Below are positions 8,488 to 16,221 of a stretch of DNA of 35,378 bases, piece after piece; position 1 is the stretch's first letter, and every line of letters begins with the position of its first letter. The notes beneath the pieces are model-generated. The model worked only from the letters and a program-made list of their open reading frames with translations, had not been told where the DNA came from and did no database searches. Source of the DNA: Chloroflexi bacterium UBA4733 (GTDB taxonomy: Bacteria; Chloroflexota; UBA4733); contig DHIZ01000402.1 in NCBI GenBank assembly GCA_002404055.1, forward strand, positions 1 to 35,378. The letters run 5' to 3'. Both the position numbers and the translations under genes were made by a program.

Positions 8488-9858
8488 TCAACGGCGCGAT
8501 GTCTGCGTGCCCACCGTGGCAAGGGTGCGTTGCTCGGCATCCGCACGGACGGTGCTGTACCGTGGCGAGGGCCGAAACGTCTGCTCCCGTTCGCCCGCCG
8601 GTCGGGCGGCCGACGGGCGGCGATACGCACCGACGCGACCACGATCACCGTCCCACTGCCGTGGCGCCGCAGCCGGGCGTAGCTCGGCCACCGGCGTCCC
8701 TGCCGGGTCGCCGGTGGCCGGCGCCGTCGGGCGACCATGCGGCCATGCCGTGCGTGGCAGGCGGTGCCCTAAGGCGCGTTCGATCTCTCGCCACTTGGGC
8801 GCGTCCTCCGGTGTGAGGAAGGTGACGACCTCGCCGGAGCGGCCCATGCGACCGGTGCGGCCCGATCGGTGCGTGAACAGGGCGGGCGAGTCGGGGATCT
8901 CGAAGTTGATCACCCGATCAATGCCATCCACGTCCAGTCCCCGTGCTGCAACATTGGTCGCCAGCAGGATCGGCAGCTTCCCGGAGCGGAAGGCCGCCAT
9001 CACGCGTTCCCGCGCGTTCTGGCTGAGGTTGCCCTGCAGCGCATCGACCGGGTAGCCCAGGGTACCGAGTTGCAGCGCCAGCTTCTTCACGCCGTGTTTC
9101 GTCCGCCCGAAGACGAGGACAGACCCGTCGCCGCGCTCGTCCAGCAGGCGCCGCAACGCCGACAGGCGTACTTCGGGGGCCATATCGTAGACAACGTGGT
9201 CGATGGCAGGCGGTACGTGAACGTCGGCATCGACGCGAACCATGACCGGGTGACGCAGGTGGCGGGCCGCCGTGCCGGAGACCCAATCGGGCACCGTCGC
9301 GGAGAAGAGCGCAGTCTGCCGCTCTGCCGGCGTCATGGCCAGGATGCGTTCGACATCGGGGGCGAAGCCGCGGTCCAGCATTTCGTCGCCTTCGTCCAGG
9401 ACGAAGTAGCAGAGCCGGCGCAAGGACAGGCTGCCCTGGCGCAGGTGGTCGAGCGTGCGGCCGGGCGTGCCCACGACGATCTGCGCGCCGGCCAGCAGCG
9501 CCTGCCGTTCGGGCAGCAAGGACCGCCCGCCGTAGAGCAGCGTCAGGCGCAGCCGGCGAACCTGGCACAGCGTGGAAAGGACGCCGCCAACCTGGATGGC
9601 CAACTCGCGGGTCGGCACCAGCACCAGGGCTTGCACACTTCGCACCGCAGGGTCGACGCGTTCCACCAGGGGCAGACCGAAGGCAAGCGTCTTGCCGGAG
9701 CCGGTACGGGCCTGACCGATGACGTCACGGCCGGCCAGCAATTCGGGGATTGCCTGGGCCTGGATCGGCGTGGGGATGGTGATGCCCATTGCCTCCACGG
9801 CGACGCGCAGGGCAGGCAGCAGCGGTAAATCGGCGAACGATGCAGCGATGTCTACCAA
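8488..9858 (-). CDS. DEAD-box ATP-dependent RNA helicase
   Basis: 456 aa. All helicase motifs are visible: Q motif (FADLPLLPALRVAVEAMGI, PTPIQAQAIP), Walker A QARTGSGKT, VPTRELAIQ, TPGRTLDHL, motif II as LDEGDEML (DEGD rather than DEAD), SAT as LFSATVP, then LVFGRTKHGVKKL, ATNVAARGLDVDGIDRVINFEIP and HRSGRTGRMGR. The C-terminal about 90 residues are rich in Arg, Pro and Ala and are probably an RNA-binding tail. It fits bacterial DbpA/CshA/RhlE-type RNA helicases acting in ribosome assembly or RNA decay. The start is TTG at 9858, with GGTGAG about 5 nt upstream; no upstream ATG fits. Confidence 0.93.
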   Translation of the reverse strand: MVDIAASFADLPLLPALRVAVEAMGITIPTPIQAQAIPELLAGRDVIGQARTGSGKTLAFGLPLVERVDPAVRSVQALVLVPTRELAIQVGGVLSTLCQVRRLRLTLLYGGRSLLPERQALLAGAQIVVGTPGRTLDHLRQGSLSLRRLCYFVLDEGDEMLDRGFAPDVERILAMTPAERQTALFSATVPDWVSGTAARHLRHPVMVRVDADVHVPPAIDHVVYDMAPEVRLSALRRLLDERGDGSVLVFGRTKHGVKKLALQLGTLGYPVDALQGNLSQNARERVMAAFRSGKLPILLATNVAARGLDVDGIDRVINFEIPDSPALFTHRSGRTGRMGRSGEVVTFLTPEDAPKWREIERALGHRLPRTAWPHGRPTAPATGDPAGTPVAELRPAAAPRQWDGDRGRVGAYRRPSAARPAGEREQTFRPSPRYSTVRADAEQRTLATVGTQTSRR

Positions 9859-10117
9859 CGCGGCTCACCGGCAGAAAAGAAAGAGAAGGGATGGTTCATT
9901 TCGAGTTGACTCCTTGGCGATTCTGGGAAACCGACCGGTCAACGCGAACTGGGGACAAGGAGGAAAGCAGGAGTTCCTGATGGAATTCCGAACACAACCT
10001 GACCACGACGGTGGGCCGACGATTCATGACTTCAGTCATTCAAGGCTTAAGCGTACCATGCCTTTGGTCACACGCTTGTTCGCCAGAGCGTTGACGGCGC
10101 TGAGCCGCTCGCCGGCA

Positions 10118-10957
10118 TTAGCTCTCCGCGCGCTCGGAGGCGCGGCGCATGTCTAACTGCGGCCCTTCCGGCGTCGGCATCTCCTCACTATCATCCGGCA
10201 CAGCGGTCAGCGACGGTCCTGCTGTGCCAGCCATCAGGCCGACCGGCGAATCCGGGGTCAGGTCAGATGGAGGCGTTCCTGCCCGAATGGCACTGACCAC
10301 CCGGTATCTGTTTTCGGTTGCCCCTCCCGCAGTGAATGCCCCGATAGCACTCCGATCGTTTGAAGTCAGCGGCCGCAGGTGACACTGGGTTAGGTCGTAC
10401 GTTGCCGTTTCATCATCCGGTTCAAGGCCAACCACAAGGATCGGGAGAGTGATTGACACTTTTGCCGAAGGCAGTTCACGGCACACGCGTTCATAATGAG
10501 TGATATTGCTGTCTATTCGCTTCGCCAGTACGAACTTGGGAACGACACACACGCCAAGGTCGATCTGATTCTGACTATACGATGTCTGGAACTTGAACAC
10601 GTCGGTGTACCAGCGTGCCATATTGCCGAACTGTGCTTCCACCTGGACGGCCAGCCTTTGGTTGTCCACGCTGGATTGCGCGAGTTTTTTGAAGTCAGCC
10701 TTCAATTCCGAGTCCAGAATGGCCGTCGCACTTGGATGGTATTGCCATCCGCGCAGGACGCTGAACTCGTAGTCGTAGTACGTATTGATAATCTGCTGCA
10801 CAACGTCGAGCCGCTGATTCTTTGCCGACTTTCCTCTAAACACCGGAAGCGGGGTCCGCCTGACGACGTCCAGAATTTCGTCGCGCAAGACAGCGTAGGC
10901 CGAGTCGCCACTCAAGATTTCTCGGGCAAAGCGATACGAATAGAGGTCGTATTTCAT
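10118..10957 (-). CDS. BglII/BstYI-like type II restriction endonuclease
   Basis: 279 aa. The core is a PD-(D/E)XK-type site of the BglII kind: D98, E107 and Q109 (in SSVDNQRLAVQVEAQFGN) reproduce the D-x8-E-x-Q spacing of the BglII residues D84, E93 and Q95, which bind metal and cleave DNA. The following segment (SYSQNQIDLGVCVVPKFV) also fits the family. The C-terminal about 80 residues are unlike BglII and look like a loosely structured extension. Its ATG overlaps the stop of the controller gene by 4 bp (ATGA, 10954-10957), so the two are cotranscribed. Recognition sequence cannot be read from the protein; the BglII/BstYI relation suggests a GATC-centred site (inference). Confidence 0.8.
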   Translation of the reverse strand: MKYDLYSYRFAREILSGDSAYAVLRDEILDVVRRTPLPVFRGKSAKNQRLDVVQQIINTYYDYEFSVLRGWQYHPSATAILDSELKADFKKLAQSSVDNQRLAVQVEAQFGNMARWYTDVFKFQTSYSQNQIDLGVCVVPKFVLAKRIDSNITHYERVCRELPSAKVSITLPILVVGLEPDDETATYDLTQCHLRPLTSNDRSAIGAFTAGGATENRYRVVSAIRAGTPPSDLTPDSPVGLMAGTAGPSLTAVPDDSEEMPTPEGPQLDMRRASERAES

Positions 10958-11214
10958 TCTTTGCTGCCCGGAAGCTGCCTGTTTCCGACACCCAACAACG
11001 TAGTAACGGATACACCGAGGGCATCCGCGAAGGCGACGACCTCCAGGTCCGTCACGGCCCGGTCGCCGCTTTCAATTTTCGATATGCCCGCCCTGCCCAA
11101 TTGCACTCCCCGCACGGCGAGACGGGCAACGAGTTCCTCCTGCGTTATCGGTGGTCGAGCCGACAGCCGAGCAGACCGCACGTAAGCGCCTACCAGGTTT
11201 CGTCGTTGGGTCAT
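10954..11214 (-). CDS. XRE-family controller protein of the R-M system
   Basis: 86 aa from ATG 11214. It carries an XRE/Cro helix-turn-helix (about residues 22-70: TQEELVARLAVRGVQLGRAGISKIESGDRAVTDLEVVAFADALGVSVTTLL). Size and position, immediately upstream of and overlapping the endonuclease gene and divergent from the methyltransferase, match restriction-modification controller (C) proteins, which delay endonuclease expression until DNA is methylated. AGGAGG sits only 2 nt before ATG 11214, which is tight; ATG 11265 would add 17 residues. Both starts keep the DNA-binding domain intact. A perfect inverted repeat lies 60 bp upstream. Confidence 0.8.
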   Translation of the reverse strand: MTQRRNLVGAYVRSARLSARPPITQEELVARLAVRGVQLGRAGISKIESGDRAVTDLEVVAFADALGVSVTTLLGVGNRQLPGSKE

Positions 11215-11273
11215 TTCCTCCTGGCATTCTTGTCCAGTGCCACAGGCATAGTAGAGTAATGACATGGTGACTG

Positions 11274-11290
11274 TGTTCCGAATTGGAACA
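11274..11290. promoter_or_regulatory. Inverted repeat, candidate controller (C-box) operator
   Basis: TGTTCC-GAATT-GGAACA is a perfect 6-bp inverted repeat in the 99-bp gap between the divergent controller and methyltransferase genes. It is 23 bp before the methyltransferase ATG, so a dimeric repressor bound here would control one or both promoters. Confidence 0.55.
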
Positions 11291-11313
11291 TTTCGGGAAG
11301 GCGGGAGACAATT

Positions 11314-12282
11314 ATGGCCTTGAGTCCTGCCCAAGAGGTCGATCTGGCCGTGACGCATCGGTCGCCGGTCGGTTCGATCTATGACGAGCACAACGCGGCT
11401 ACCGTTTTTCTCGGCGACCGGCTCACGTTCCTTCGTTCCATCCCGGACGGATCGGCGGGACTCGTTGTATCGTCGCCGCCATACAACATCGGCAAGCGGT
11501 ACGAGCAGCGCATATCGCTTGATAGCTACATTGAACTCCAACGCGAGACGCTGGTCGAGGCAACGCGCGTGCTCGCACCGAATGGATCGCTGTGTTGGCA
11601 AGTCGGGAACCACATTGCCACGGATAAGGAGGTGGTTCCCCTCGACATCATTTTATACCCCGTTTGCAAAGCATTGGGACTCAAGCTTCGTAATCGCATC
11701 ATTTGGCATTTCGATCACGGATTGCATGCTTCAAAGCGATTTTCTGGTCGCTATGAGACTATTATGTGGTTTACAAAGAGTGACGATTACGTATTTCATC
11801 TTGATCCGGTACGTGTTCCGCAGAAGTATCCGGGGAAACGCTATTTTAAGGGGCCCAGGATGGGAGAGCTGTCTGCAAATCCCCTTGGGAAGAATCCGAG
11901 CGACCTGTGGGAGATACCGAACGTAAAACACAACCATCCCGAGAAAACGGAGCACCCCTGCCAGTTTCCGATTGAACTAATTGAGCGTCTCGTCCTGGCA
12001 CTCACAAATCCCGGCGGTCTTGTCGTTGATCCATACTTGGGAGTCGGCTCGGCAGCCTGCGCGGCAGTGTTGCACGATCGTCGCGCGGCAGGAGCCGAGA
12101 TCATTGAGAGGTATGTCGCCATTGCCCGACTGCGCATTGTCGCTGCTATGGAAGGGCGGTTGCCACGGCGTCCAATGGACCGTCCTATTTACCAACCCGA
12201 CCCACGATCAAAGGTGGCACAGATACCGGATAGAGGCGCCGAAGCCGCTCGACCTAAGCAACTAAAATTGCTGAACGACTAA
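11314..12282 (+). CDS. Beta-class DNA methyltransferase of the R-M system
   Basis: 322 aa. Catalytic motif IV is SSPPYNIG (SPPY at residues 54-57) near the N-terminus. The AdoMet-binding motif I is C-terminal (VVDPYLGVGSAACAA, about residue 240), preceded by HPCQFPIELIERLVLALT. This order defines beta-class amino-methyltransferases. SPPY is most common in N4-cytosine enzymes but also occurs in some N6-adenine enzymes; M.BglII is an N4-cytosine enzyme, so m4C is the better guess. GGGAG lies 9 nt upstream of ATG 11314. Divergent from the controller-endonuclease operon. GC content is visibly lower than in the flanking chromosomal genes, consistent with acquisition of the whole cassette. Confidence 0.88.
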   Translation: MALSPAQEVDLAVTHRSPVGSIYDEHNAATVFLGDRLTFLRSIPDGSAGLVVSSPPYNIGKRYEQRISLDSYIELQRETLVEATRVLAPNGSLCWQVGNHIATDKEVVPLDIILYPVCKALGLKLRNRIIWHFDHGLHASKRFSGRYETIMWFTKSDDYVFHLDPVRVPQKYPGKRYFKGPRMGELSANPLGKNPSDLWEIPNVKHNHPEKTEHPCQFPIELIERLVLALTNPGGLVVDPYLGVGSAACAAVLHDRRAAGAEIIERYVAIARLRIVAAMEGRLPRRPMDRPIYQPDPRSKVAQIPDRGAEAARPKQLKLLND

Positions 12283-12343
12283 CGAGGAAACCGCGCCGGT
12301 CGATGCCGTCGTGCTGTTCGTCTTCGTCGATGTAGCGAGGCAT
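12283..12343 (-). pseudogene. Truncated 5' end of a Tat-signal protein gene
   Basis: ATG 12343 (GGAG 9 nt upstream) opens a reading frame whose first 20 residues end in GIDRRGFL, a twin-arginine leader start that I associate with Tat-exported metallophosphoesterase-like proteins. Right after GFL, at the end of the methyltransferase gene, the sequence changes to AT-richer, unrelated codons and the frame stops 10 codons later inside the methyltransferase. The normal hydrophobic h-region and mature protein are missing. It lies 30 bp downstream of the cupredoxin gene on the same strand, so it was probably the second gene of that operon. The assignment to metallophosphoesterase rests on the leader alone. 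Confidence 0.6.
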
Positions 12344-12373
12344 GGGTAACTGTCTCCTTTGCACTATCGAAAG

Positions 12374-12790
12374 CTAGCGGGCGGTCACGATGACGTGCCC
12401 GATCATGTCCGGGTGAATCAGGCAGGTGTATTTGAAGGTTCCCGCCTTGGAAAAGGTGAAGGTGTAGCCCTTCCCGTTGTTTACGGTGTCGGAATCAAAG
12501 CTCTTGTCGTCGGCGGTGACCGTGTGCTGCTCGATGTCGTTGTTCGTCCAGGTGACGGTTGCCCCCACCGGCACCGTGATGTCCGGCGGGCTAAAGGCGA
12601 AGTTGCGAATCGCCACCGTCGTAGTCGCCACGGCTGGCCCGGCCGTCGCGGTCGGCGCAAGCGTGATCGTTGCCGTTGCCGCCGGCTGCGCTGCCGCCTG
12701 GCCGCCGCAGCCGGTGAGCAACGCCGTCAGCCCGATGCCGAGCGCCGCCGCGCGCCACTGCGCCAGTGCCCCCCTATTACCCCAAGCCAT
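12374..12790 (-). CDS. Plastocyanin/cupredoxin-like lipoprotein
   Basis: 138 aa from ATG 12790. A lipoprotein signal ends at LTALLTGC (Cys at about residue 22), followed by an Ala/Thr-rich linker and a cupredoxin domain. Type 1 copper ligands are visible: His in IEQHTVT, and Cys, His and Met in YTCLIHPDM. The domain's IRNFAFSPPDITVPVGATVTWTN opening is typical of small blue-copper proteins of the plastocyanin/amicyanin group. It likely carries electrons or copper on the outer face of the membrane. The frame extends upstream to 12886, but that extension would place 32 polar residues before the signal peptide and is unlikely. Confidence 0.87.
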   Translation of the reverse strand: MAWGNRGALAQWRAAALGIGLTALLTGCGGQAAAQPAATATITLAPTATAGPAVATTTVAIRNFAFSPPDITVPVGATVTWTNNDIEQHTVTADDKSFDSDTVNNGKGYTFTFSKAGTFKYTCLIHPDMIGHVIVTAR

Positions 12791-12949
12791 TCCCTCGTCA
12801 CACCTCCAATCCGTCGCCCCTTGTGGAGCAGTCGCGTCTGAACCTTCTACACGCGAACAGGCGAATCGGATGCATGACGGCAGCATGCACGCAGGCGGTG
12901 TATGCTAGATGCCGCCGCAATAGGGTCGGCCACTATCGGGAGAGAAGGC

Positions 12950-13549
12950 GTGAAGTATTGCCCGCGCTGTGCCAGTGAACTGGGCACGCGCTTCGAAGGC
13001 GGTCGGGACCGCATCGCCTGTCCGTCCTGCTCGTTCATGTTCTTCGGCGATTTCAGCATCGGCTGTGGTGGTGTCGTGATCCGCGACAGCAAGGCCCTGC
13101 TGATTCGACGCGGCCACGAACCGGGGCGCGGCTGGTGGCAGATCCCCGGCGGCTATGTGGAACACGACGAGGTGATCACCGATGCGGTGGCGCGCGAGGT
13201 GCTGGAGGAAGCCGGCATCCAGGCGCGAGTGGTCGACGTACTGGGAATCCGGCACTCCGTCGGCGGCGCTGGGTCAATCGGCGGGCCGAGTTCCAACGTC
13301 TACGTCATGTTCCGCCTGGAGCCGCAGGCCGGCGAGCCAACCTGCGACGGTAACGAAGTCACCGGCGCCGGCTATTTCAGCATGGACGAGATCGCCGCCA
13401 TGGACCGCGTCCAGAGCCTGAGCAAGTTCGCCATCGACCGAGCGCTGGCGGGTGTGACCGGCTTCACGGCAGCGCAAGCCGGCAGCGCCCCCAACCGGCC
13501 AGGCTGGGTGCTGTACGGCTTACAAATCGAACTCACGCGGTTGGCGTGA
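12950..13549 (+). CDS. Nudix hydrolase with N-terminal zinc ribbon
   Basis: 199 aa from GTG 12950 (VKYCPRC), preceded by GGGAGAGAAG at good spacing. A zinc ribbon (CPRC ... CPSC, residues of about 4-26) precedes the Nudix domain. The Nudix box is complete: G at the second Gly of GGYVEHDE, then REVLEEAGI, matching GX5EX7REUXEEXGU with U for a bulky aliphatic residue. Zinc-ribbon Nudix proteins include NADH pyrophosphatase-like and ADP-ribose-like enzymes; the substrate is not determinable here. The frame is open to ATG 12902, but the GTG start gives the normal beginning of this family. Divergent from the cupredoxin gene. Confidence 0.85.
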   Translation: MKYCPRCASELGTRFEGGRDRIACPSCSFMFFGDFSIGCGGVVIRDSKALLIRRGHEPGRGWWQIPGGYVEHDEVITDAVAREVLEEAGIQARVVDVLGIRHSVGGAGSIGGPSSNVYVMFRLEPQAGEPTCDGNEVTGAGYFSMDEIAAMDRVQSLSKFAIDRALAGVTGFTAAQAGSAPNRPGWVLYGLQIELTRLA

Positions 13550-13602
13550 ACCTTGCGCCCCACCGGATGCACAGCGACGTATGAAGCAGGAGGAGACAAG
13601 CA

Positions 13603-14505
13603 ATGGAGTACCGAACCCTGGGCAAGACCGGCACGCGGGTCAGCGCAATCGGCATCGGCGGCGCGCACGCGGCGAAGCCGGACGACCCGGCAGAGACGGT
13701 CCGCATGATCCGCCACGCGATCGACAGCGGCATCACCTTCATGGACAACTGTTGGGACTACTCCAACGGCGATGCCGAAGTGCGGATGGGACGCGCGCTG
13801 CGTGACGGCTACCGCGAACGCGTCTTCCTGATGACCAAGATCGACGCCCATTTCGCCCCAGTCGCCACCGCCCAGATCGAGCAGTGCTTGCAACGCCTTC
13901 AAACCGACTATCTGGACCTCGTACAGATCCATGAGGTCATCCGCCACGACGACCCTGACCGCGCTTTCGCCCCGGGCGGCACGATGGAGGCGCTGCTGGC
14001 AGCCCGCCAGGCCGGTAAGATCCGCCACATCGGCTTCACCGGCCACAAGGACCCGACCATCCACCTGAAGATGCTCAACATGGGTTTCGACTGGGACACT
14101 GTACAGATGCCGCTCAACTGTGTCGATGCGCACCACCGCAGCTTCGAGGCCCTGGTGCTACCGGTGCTGGTGGAGCGCAACATCGGCGTGCTGGGCATGA
14201 AGCCGATGGCGGCCGGTGAGGCGATCCGCAGTGGCGCAGCGAGTGCCGAGGAATGCCTACGCTACGCCATGAGCCTGCCAACCTCCGTCGTCATCACCGG
14301 CTGCGATTCGATGCCCATCATCGAGCAAGCCATCCGCGTCTGGCAAGAATTCAAGCCGATGACGGCGGAGGAGATGGCGGCGTTACGCAGCCGCACCGCC
14401 GCCCACGCCGCCGGCGGATCCCTGGAAGGCTACAAGACCACTGGTCGCTTCGACGGCACGGTCAGGAACCCCCACTGGCTGAACACGGCGTCGGTCACTG
14501 CATAA
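13603..14505 (+). CDS. Aldo/keto reductase
   Basis: 300 aa. The AKR catalytic tetrad can be placed: Asp and Tyr in FMDNCWDYSNGDAEVRMG, Lys in LMTKID and His in LVQIHEV. The N-terminal MEYRTLGKTGTRVSAIGIGG is the normal start of the family, and the C-terminal part has the helix that binds the NADP cofactor region (SLPTSVVITGCDSM). GGAGGAG is 9 nt upstream of ATG 13603. It follows the Nudix gene by 53 bp on the same strand, so the two may be cotranscribed. Confidence 0.9.
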   Translation: MEYRTLGKTGTRVSAIGIGGAHAAKPDDPAETVRMIRHAIDSGITFMDNCWDYSNGDAEVRMGRALRDGYRERVFLMTKIDAHFAPVATAQIEQCLQRLQTDYLDLVQIHEVIRHDDPDRAFAPGGTMEALLAARQAGKIRHIGFTGHKDPTIHLKMLNMGFDWDTVQMPLNCVDAHHRSFEALVLPVLVERNIGVLGMKPMAAGEAIRSGAASAEECLRYAMSLPTSVVITGCDSMPIIEQAIRVWQEFKPMTAEEMAALRSRTAAHAAGGSLEGYKTTGRFDGTVRNPHWLNTASVTA

Positions 14506-14516
14506 CAGACCGCCAG

Positions 14517-14586
14517 TTTGGGGCAGCGCAGGACCACAGGCGGCTATATGCCGTCAGATACAGACGTCAACCTGTGCCGCCCCAAA
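14517..14586. terminator. Long imperfect inverted repeat before the tRNA
   Basis: TTTGGGGCAGCGCAGG at 14517-14532 pairs with CCTGTGCCGCCCCAAA at 14571-14586 with 14 of 16 positions matched, enclosing a 38-bp loop that contains a smaller GGCGGC/GCCG-type stem. It starts 11 bp after the aldo/keto reductase stop and ends 19 bp before the tRNA, so it is a plausible terminator, though there is no T-run. Confidence 0.4.
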
Positions 14587-14605
14587 GAGGCGGTACAATC
14601 GAACG

Positions 14606-14678
14606 GGGCCCATAGCTCAGCGGTGAGAGCAGCACTCTCATAAAGTGATGGTCGCAGGTTCAAATCCTGCTGGGCCCA
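14606..14678 (+). tRNA. tRNA with CAT anticodon (Met or Ile2)
   Basis: A 73-nt cloverleaf. The acceptor stem GGGCCCA pairs with TGGGCCC at 14671-14677. The D stem is GCTC/GAGC, the anticodon loop CTCATAA (anticodon CAT at 14638-14640), and the T stem GCAGG/CCTGC with loop TTCAAAT. The first pair of the anticodon stem is a G-A mismatch. The 3' CCA is not encoded. CAT can be elongator Met or lysidine-modified Ile2; the loop sequence is shared by both. It is not initiator-like (no GGG/CCC in the anticodon stem). TACAAT at 14594-14599 is a good -10 box placed so that transcription would begin at the tRNA 5' end. Its 3' half is the likely integration target for the adjacent integrase. Confidence 0.92.
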
Positions 14679-14717
14679 CATTATTTCCCATCTGGTAGCG
14701 TCGCAAAGTGTCAAGTC

Positions 14718-14745
14718 GGGGAAGGGGCGATCTGCCCCGTTCCCC
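14718..14745. terminator. Hairpin between tRNA and integrase gene
   Basis: GGGGAAGGGGC at 14718-14728 pairs with GCCCCGTTCCCC at 14734-14745 (one bulged base) around the loop GATCT. It lies between the tRNA and the converging integrase stop and can serve either strand. It is GC-rich with no strong T-run. Confidence 0.5.
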
Positions 14746-14757
14746 CTAACTGGCCCC

Positions 14758-15972
14758 CTAACCAGAAGTGGCCCCCCCTAACACGCGCGCCAGCCGCTCC
14801 GCAGCATCGGCGTCCATCCCGGGCACAACGTGGCTGTAGGTGTCCAGCGTCAGGGTAATTGTGCTGTGCCCCAGGCGTTCTGAGACCACCTTCGGGTGTA
14901 CGCCGGCTTGCAGCAGCATCGTGGCGGCGGCGTGCCGCAGATCATGAAAGCGCACGGCCTGCGGCAGGTCGGCACGGCCAAGTGCCAGCTTGAAAGCACG
15001 TTGGACGTTGCGCGCGATCAGAGGCGAGCCAGTAGCGCTGGCGAACACCATATCGTGCGGGCCGTAATCTGGTCCCAGCAGCAGTCGGCGTTCTACTTGC
15101 GCCTGTCGGTAGGTACGGAGCACTTCGACTGCCTCGACCGGCAGTGTCACGTTGCGCCGGCTACGCTGGGTCTTCGGCTCACCGAACACCGGCTCGGTAT
15201 CTTTGCAGCTGACCAGGGTTCGTCGCACGGTGAGCGAACCGGCGGTGAGGTCCATGTCCGGCCAGGTTAAGCCCAGCAGTTCCCCCAGGCGGCAGCCGGA
15301 GTAAATCGCGGTCGCCCACAGTGCAGCGAATGGATCAGCGGCGGTCGTGGCAGTTGCAAGTAGATGCCGCAGTTCAGCGGCGGCCGGCGGGTGCAACTCT
15401 TTCCGAGGCACCTTGGGCGCATCCACAGCATCGGCAACATTGCGCGGAACGGCGTTCCAGCGCACGGCGTCGTGCAGCGCGCGGTGCAAGATACTATGGA
15501 TCTTCCGAACCGTCGCCGGGGCAAGGCCAGCGGCTAGCTTGTGGGCATAGAGTGCTTGGATGTGCTCAGGTCTAAGGGCCGCCAGACGATGCCGGCCCAA
15601 CTCTGGAGCGATGTGCAGGCGCGTGTAGTCGGCATAGACCTTCGCCGTTCTTGGCCGTACCGTCGCCTGAATGGCGTCCAGCCAACGGACCATGAACGCC
15701 TTGACGGTCGCCCTATCGGCGTCCCTCGTGCCGAGCAGCCCTTGCTCAGCTTTCTGGCGCAACTCTACGAGTTTCTTTCGCACGTCCCCTTGGGTCGGGC
15801 CGTAGACTTCCCACACGTCCGGCTTGCCGTCCTGACGGTAGCCGACCATCAGCCGGCCGCGCCAGGTGCCTTTGTACGGCGCGATGCTGCCTTCGCCATC
15901 GGCCCGCTTGTGCGCCCGGCGTTTGGCCGGTGCAACCACCGTAGGGAATACTTCCGTTTGCGTGCTGATCAT
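14758..15972 (-). CDS. int: Tyrosine recombinase (integrase)
   Basis: 404 aa from ATG 15972. The N-terminal region has an AP2-like arm-binding segment (DGEGSIAPYKGTWRGRLMVGY), then the SAM-like core-binding domain (about 85-190) and the catalytic domain (about 195-395). Catalytic residues can be placed at R228 (SGCRLGELLGL), K267, H343 and R346 (HDLRH), H369 (LGHSTI) and the nucleophile Y379 (DTYSH). It converges on the tRNA gene, the normal layout for phage- or ICE-type integrases that use a tRNA 3' end as attB. The frame is open upstream to 16089; the extra 39 residues do not resemble the family and neither start has a strong ribosome site. Confidence 0.93.
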   Translation of the reverse strand: MISTQTEVFPTVVAPAKRRAHKRADGEGSIAPYKGTWRGRLMVGYRQDGKPDVWEVYGPTQGDVRKKLVELRQKAEQGLLGTRDADRATVKAFMVRWLDAIQATVRPRTAKVYADYTRLHIAPELGRHRLAALRPEHIQALYAHKLAAGLAPATVRKIHSILHRALHDAVRWNAVPRNVADAVDAPKVPRKELHPPAAAELRHLLATATTAADPFAALWATAIYSGCRLGELLGLTWPDMDLTAGSLTVRRTLVSCKDTEPVFGEPKTQRSRRNVTLPVEAVEVLRTYRQAQVERRLLLGPDYGPHDMVFASATGSPLIARNVQRAFKLALGRADLPQAVRFHDLRHAAATMLLQAGVHPKVVSERLGHSTITLTLDTYSHVVPGMDADAAERLARVLGGATSG

Positions 15973-16055
15973 CGTTTGTCCAGTGTTGATAGGCACGCAC
16001 GGGACCCTTATTTGGGCGCCGTGCCGGGTAGGGGATCGCACCCCCTGCCCAGTGG

Positions 16056-16077
16056 ACGAACGGAGGTTCCCGTTCGT
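16056..16077. promoter_or_regulatory. Inverted repeat upstream of integrase gene
   Basis: ACGAACGG-AGGTTC-CCGTTCGT is a perfect 8-bp inverted repeat with a 6-bp spacer, 84 bp upstream of the chosen integrase start. It could be an operator for int or an excisionase or integrase arm site; the sequence alone does not decide. Confidence 0.35.
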
Positions 16078-16221
16078 TGCTGCTGCCATGCTACGAAATA
16101 ATACGACAGAACGAAAGAAGTCCTACGGTGACCATCGCGGAGCCGCCGTCGGCGCCTGGAAGGTACGGTCGGCGCACGAGGACGAGCCGGAGTTGTGGTG
16201 GCGTGGAGGTAGACTGTCGTC

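Noticed and set aside
6789..8738. 649-codon minus-strand open frame opposite the propeller gene
   Set aside because: Low-information Arg/Gly/Ala composition and no motif, while the plus strand has a signal peptide and repeated PQQ blades.
9859..10117. Remaining part of the truncated Tat-signal gene
   Set aside because: Translation of all frames of the gap shows no hydrophobic Tat h-region or phosphoesterase metal motif.
9980..10156. 58-codon plus-strand frame with AGGAGG about 18 nt upstream of the ATG
   Set aside because: The ribosome site is too far, the frame runs antisense into the 3' end of the endonuclease gene, and the product has no motif; the ATGACT-TC-AGTCAT repeat at 10026-10039 inside it could instead be a regulatory or terminator stem.
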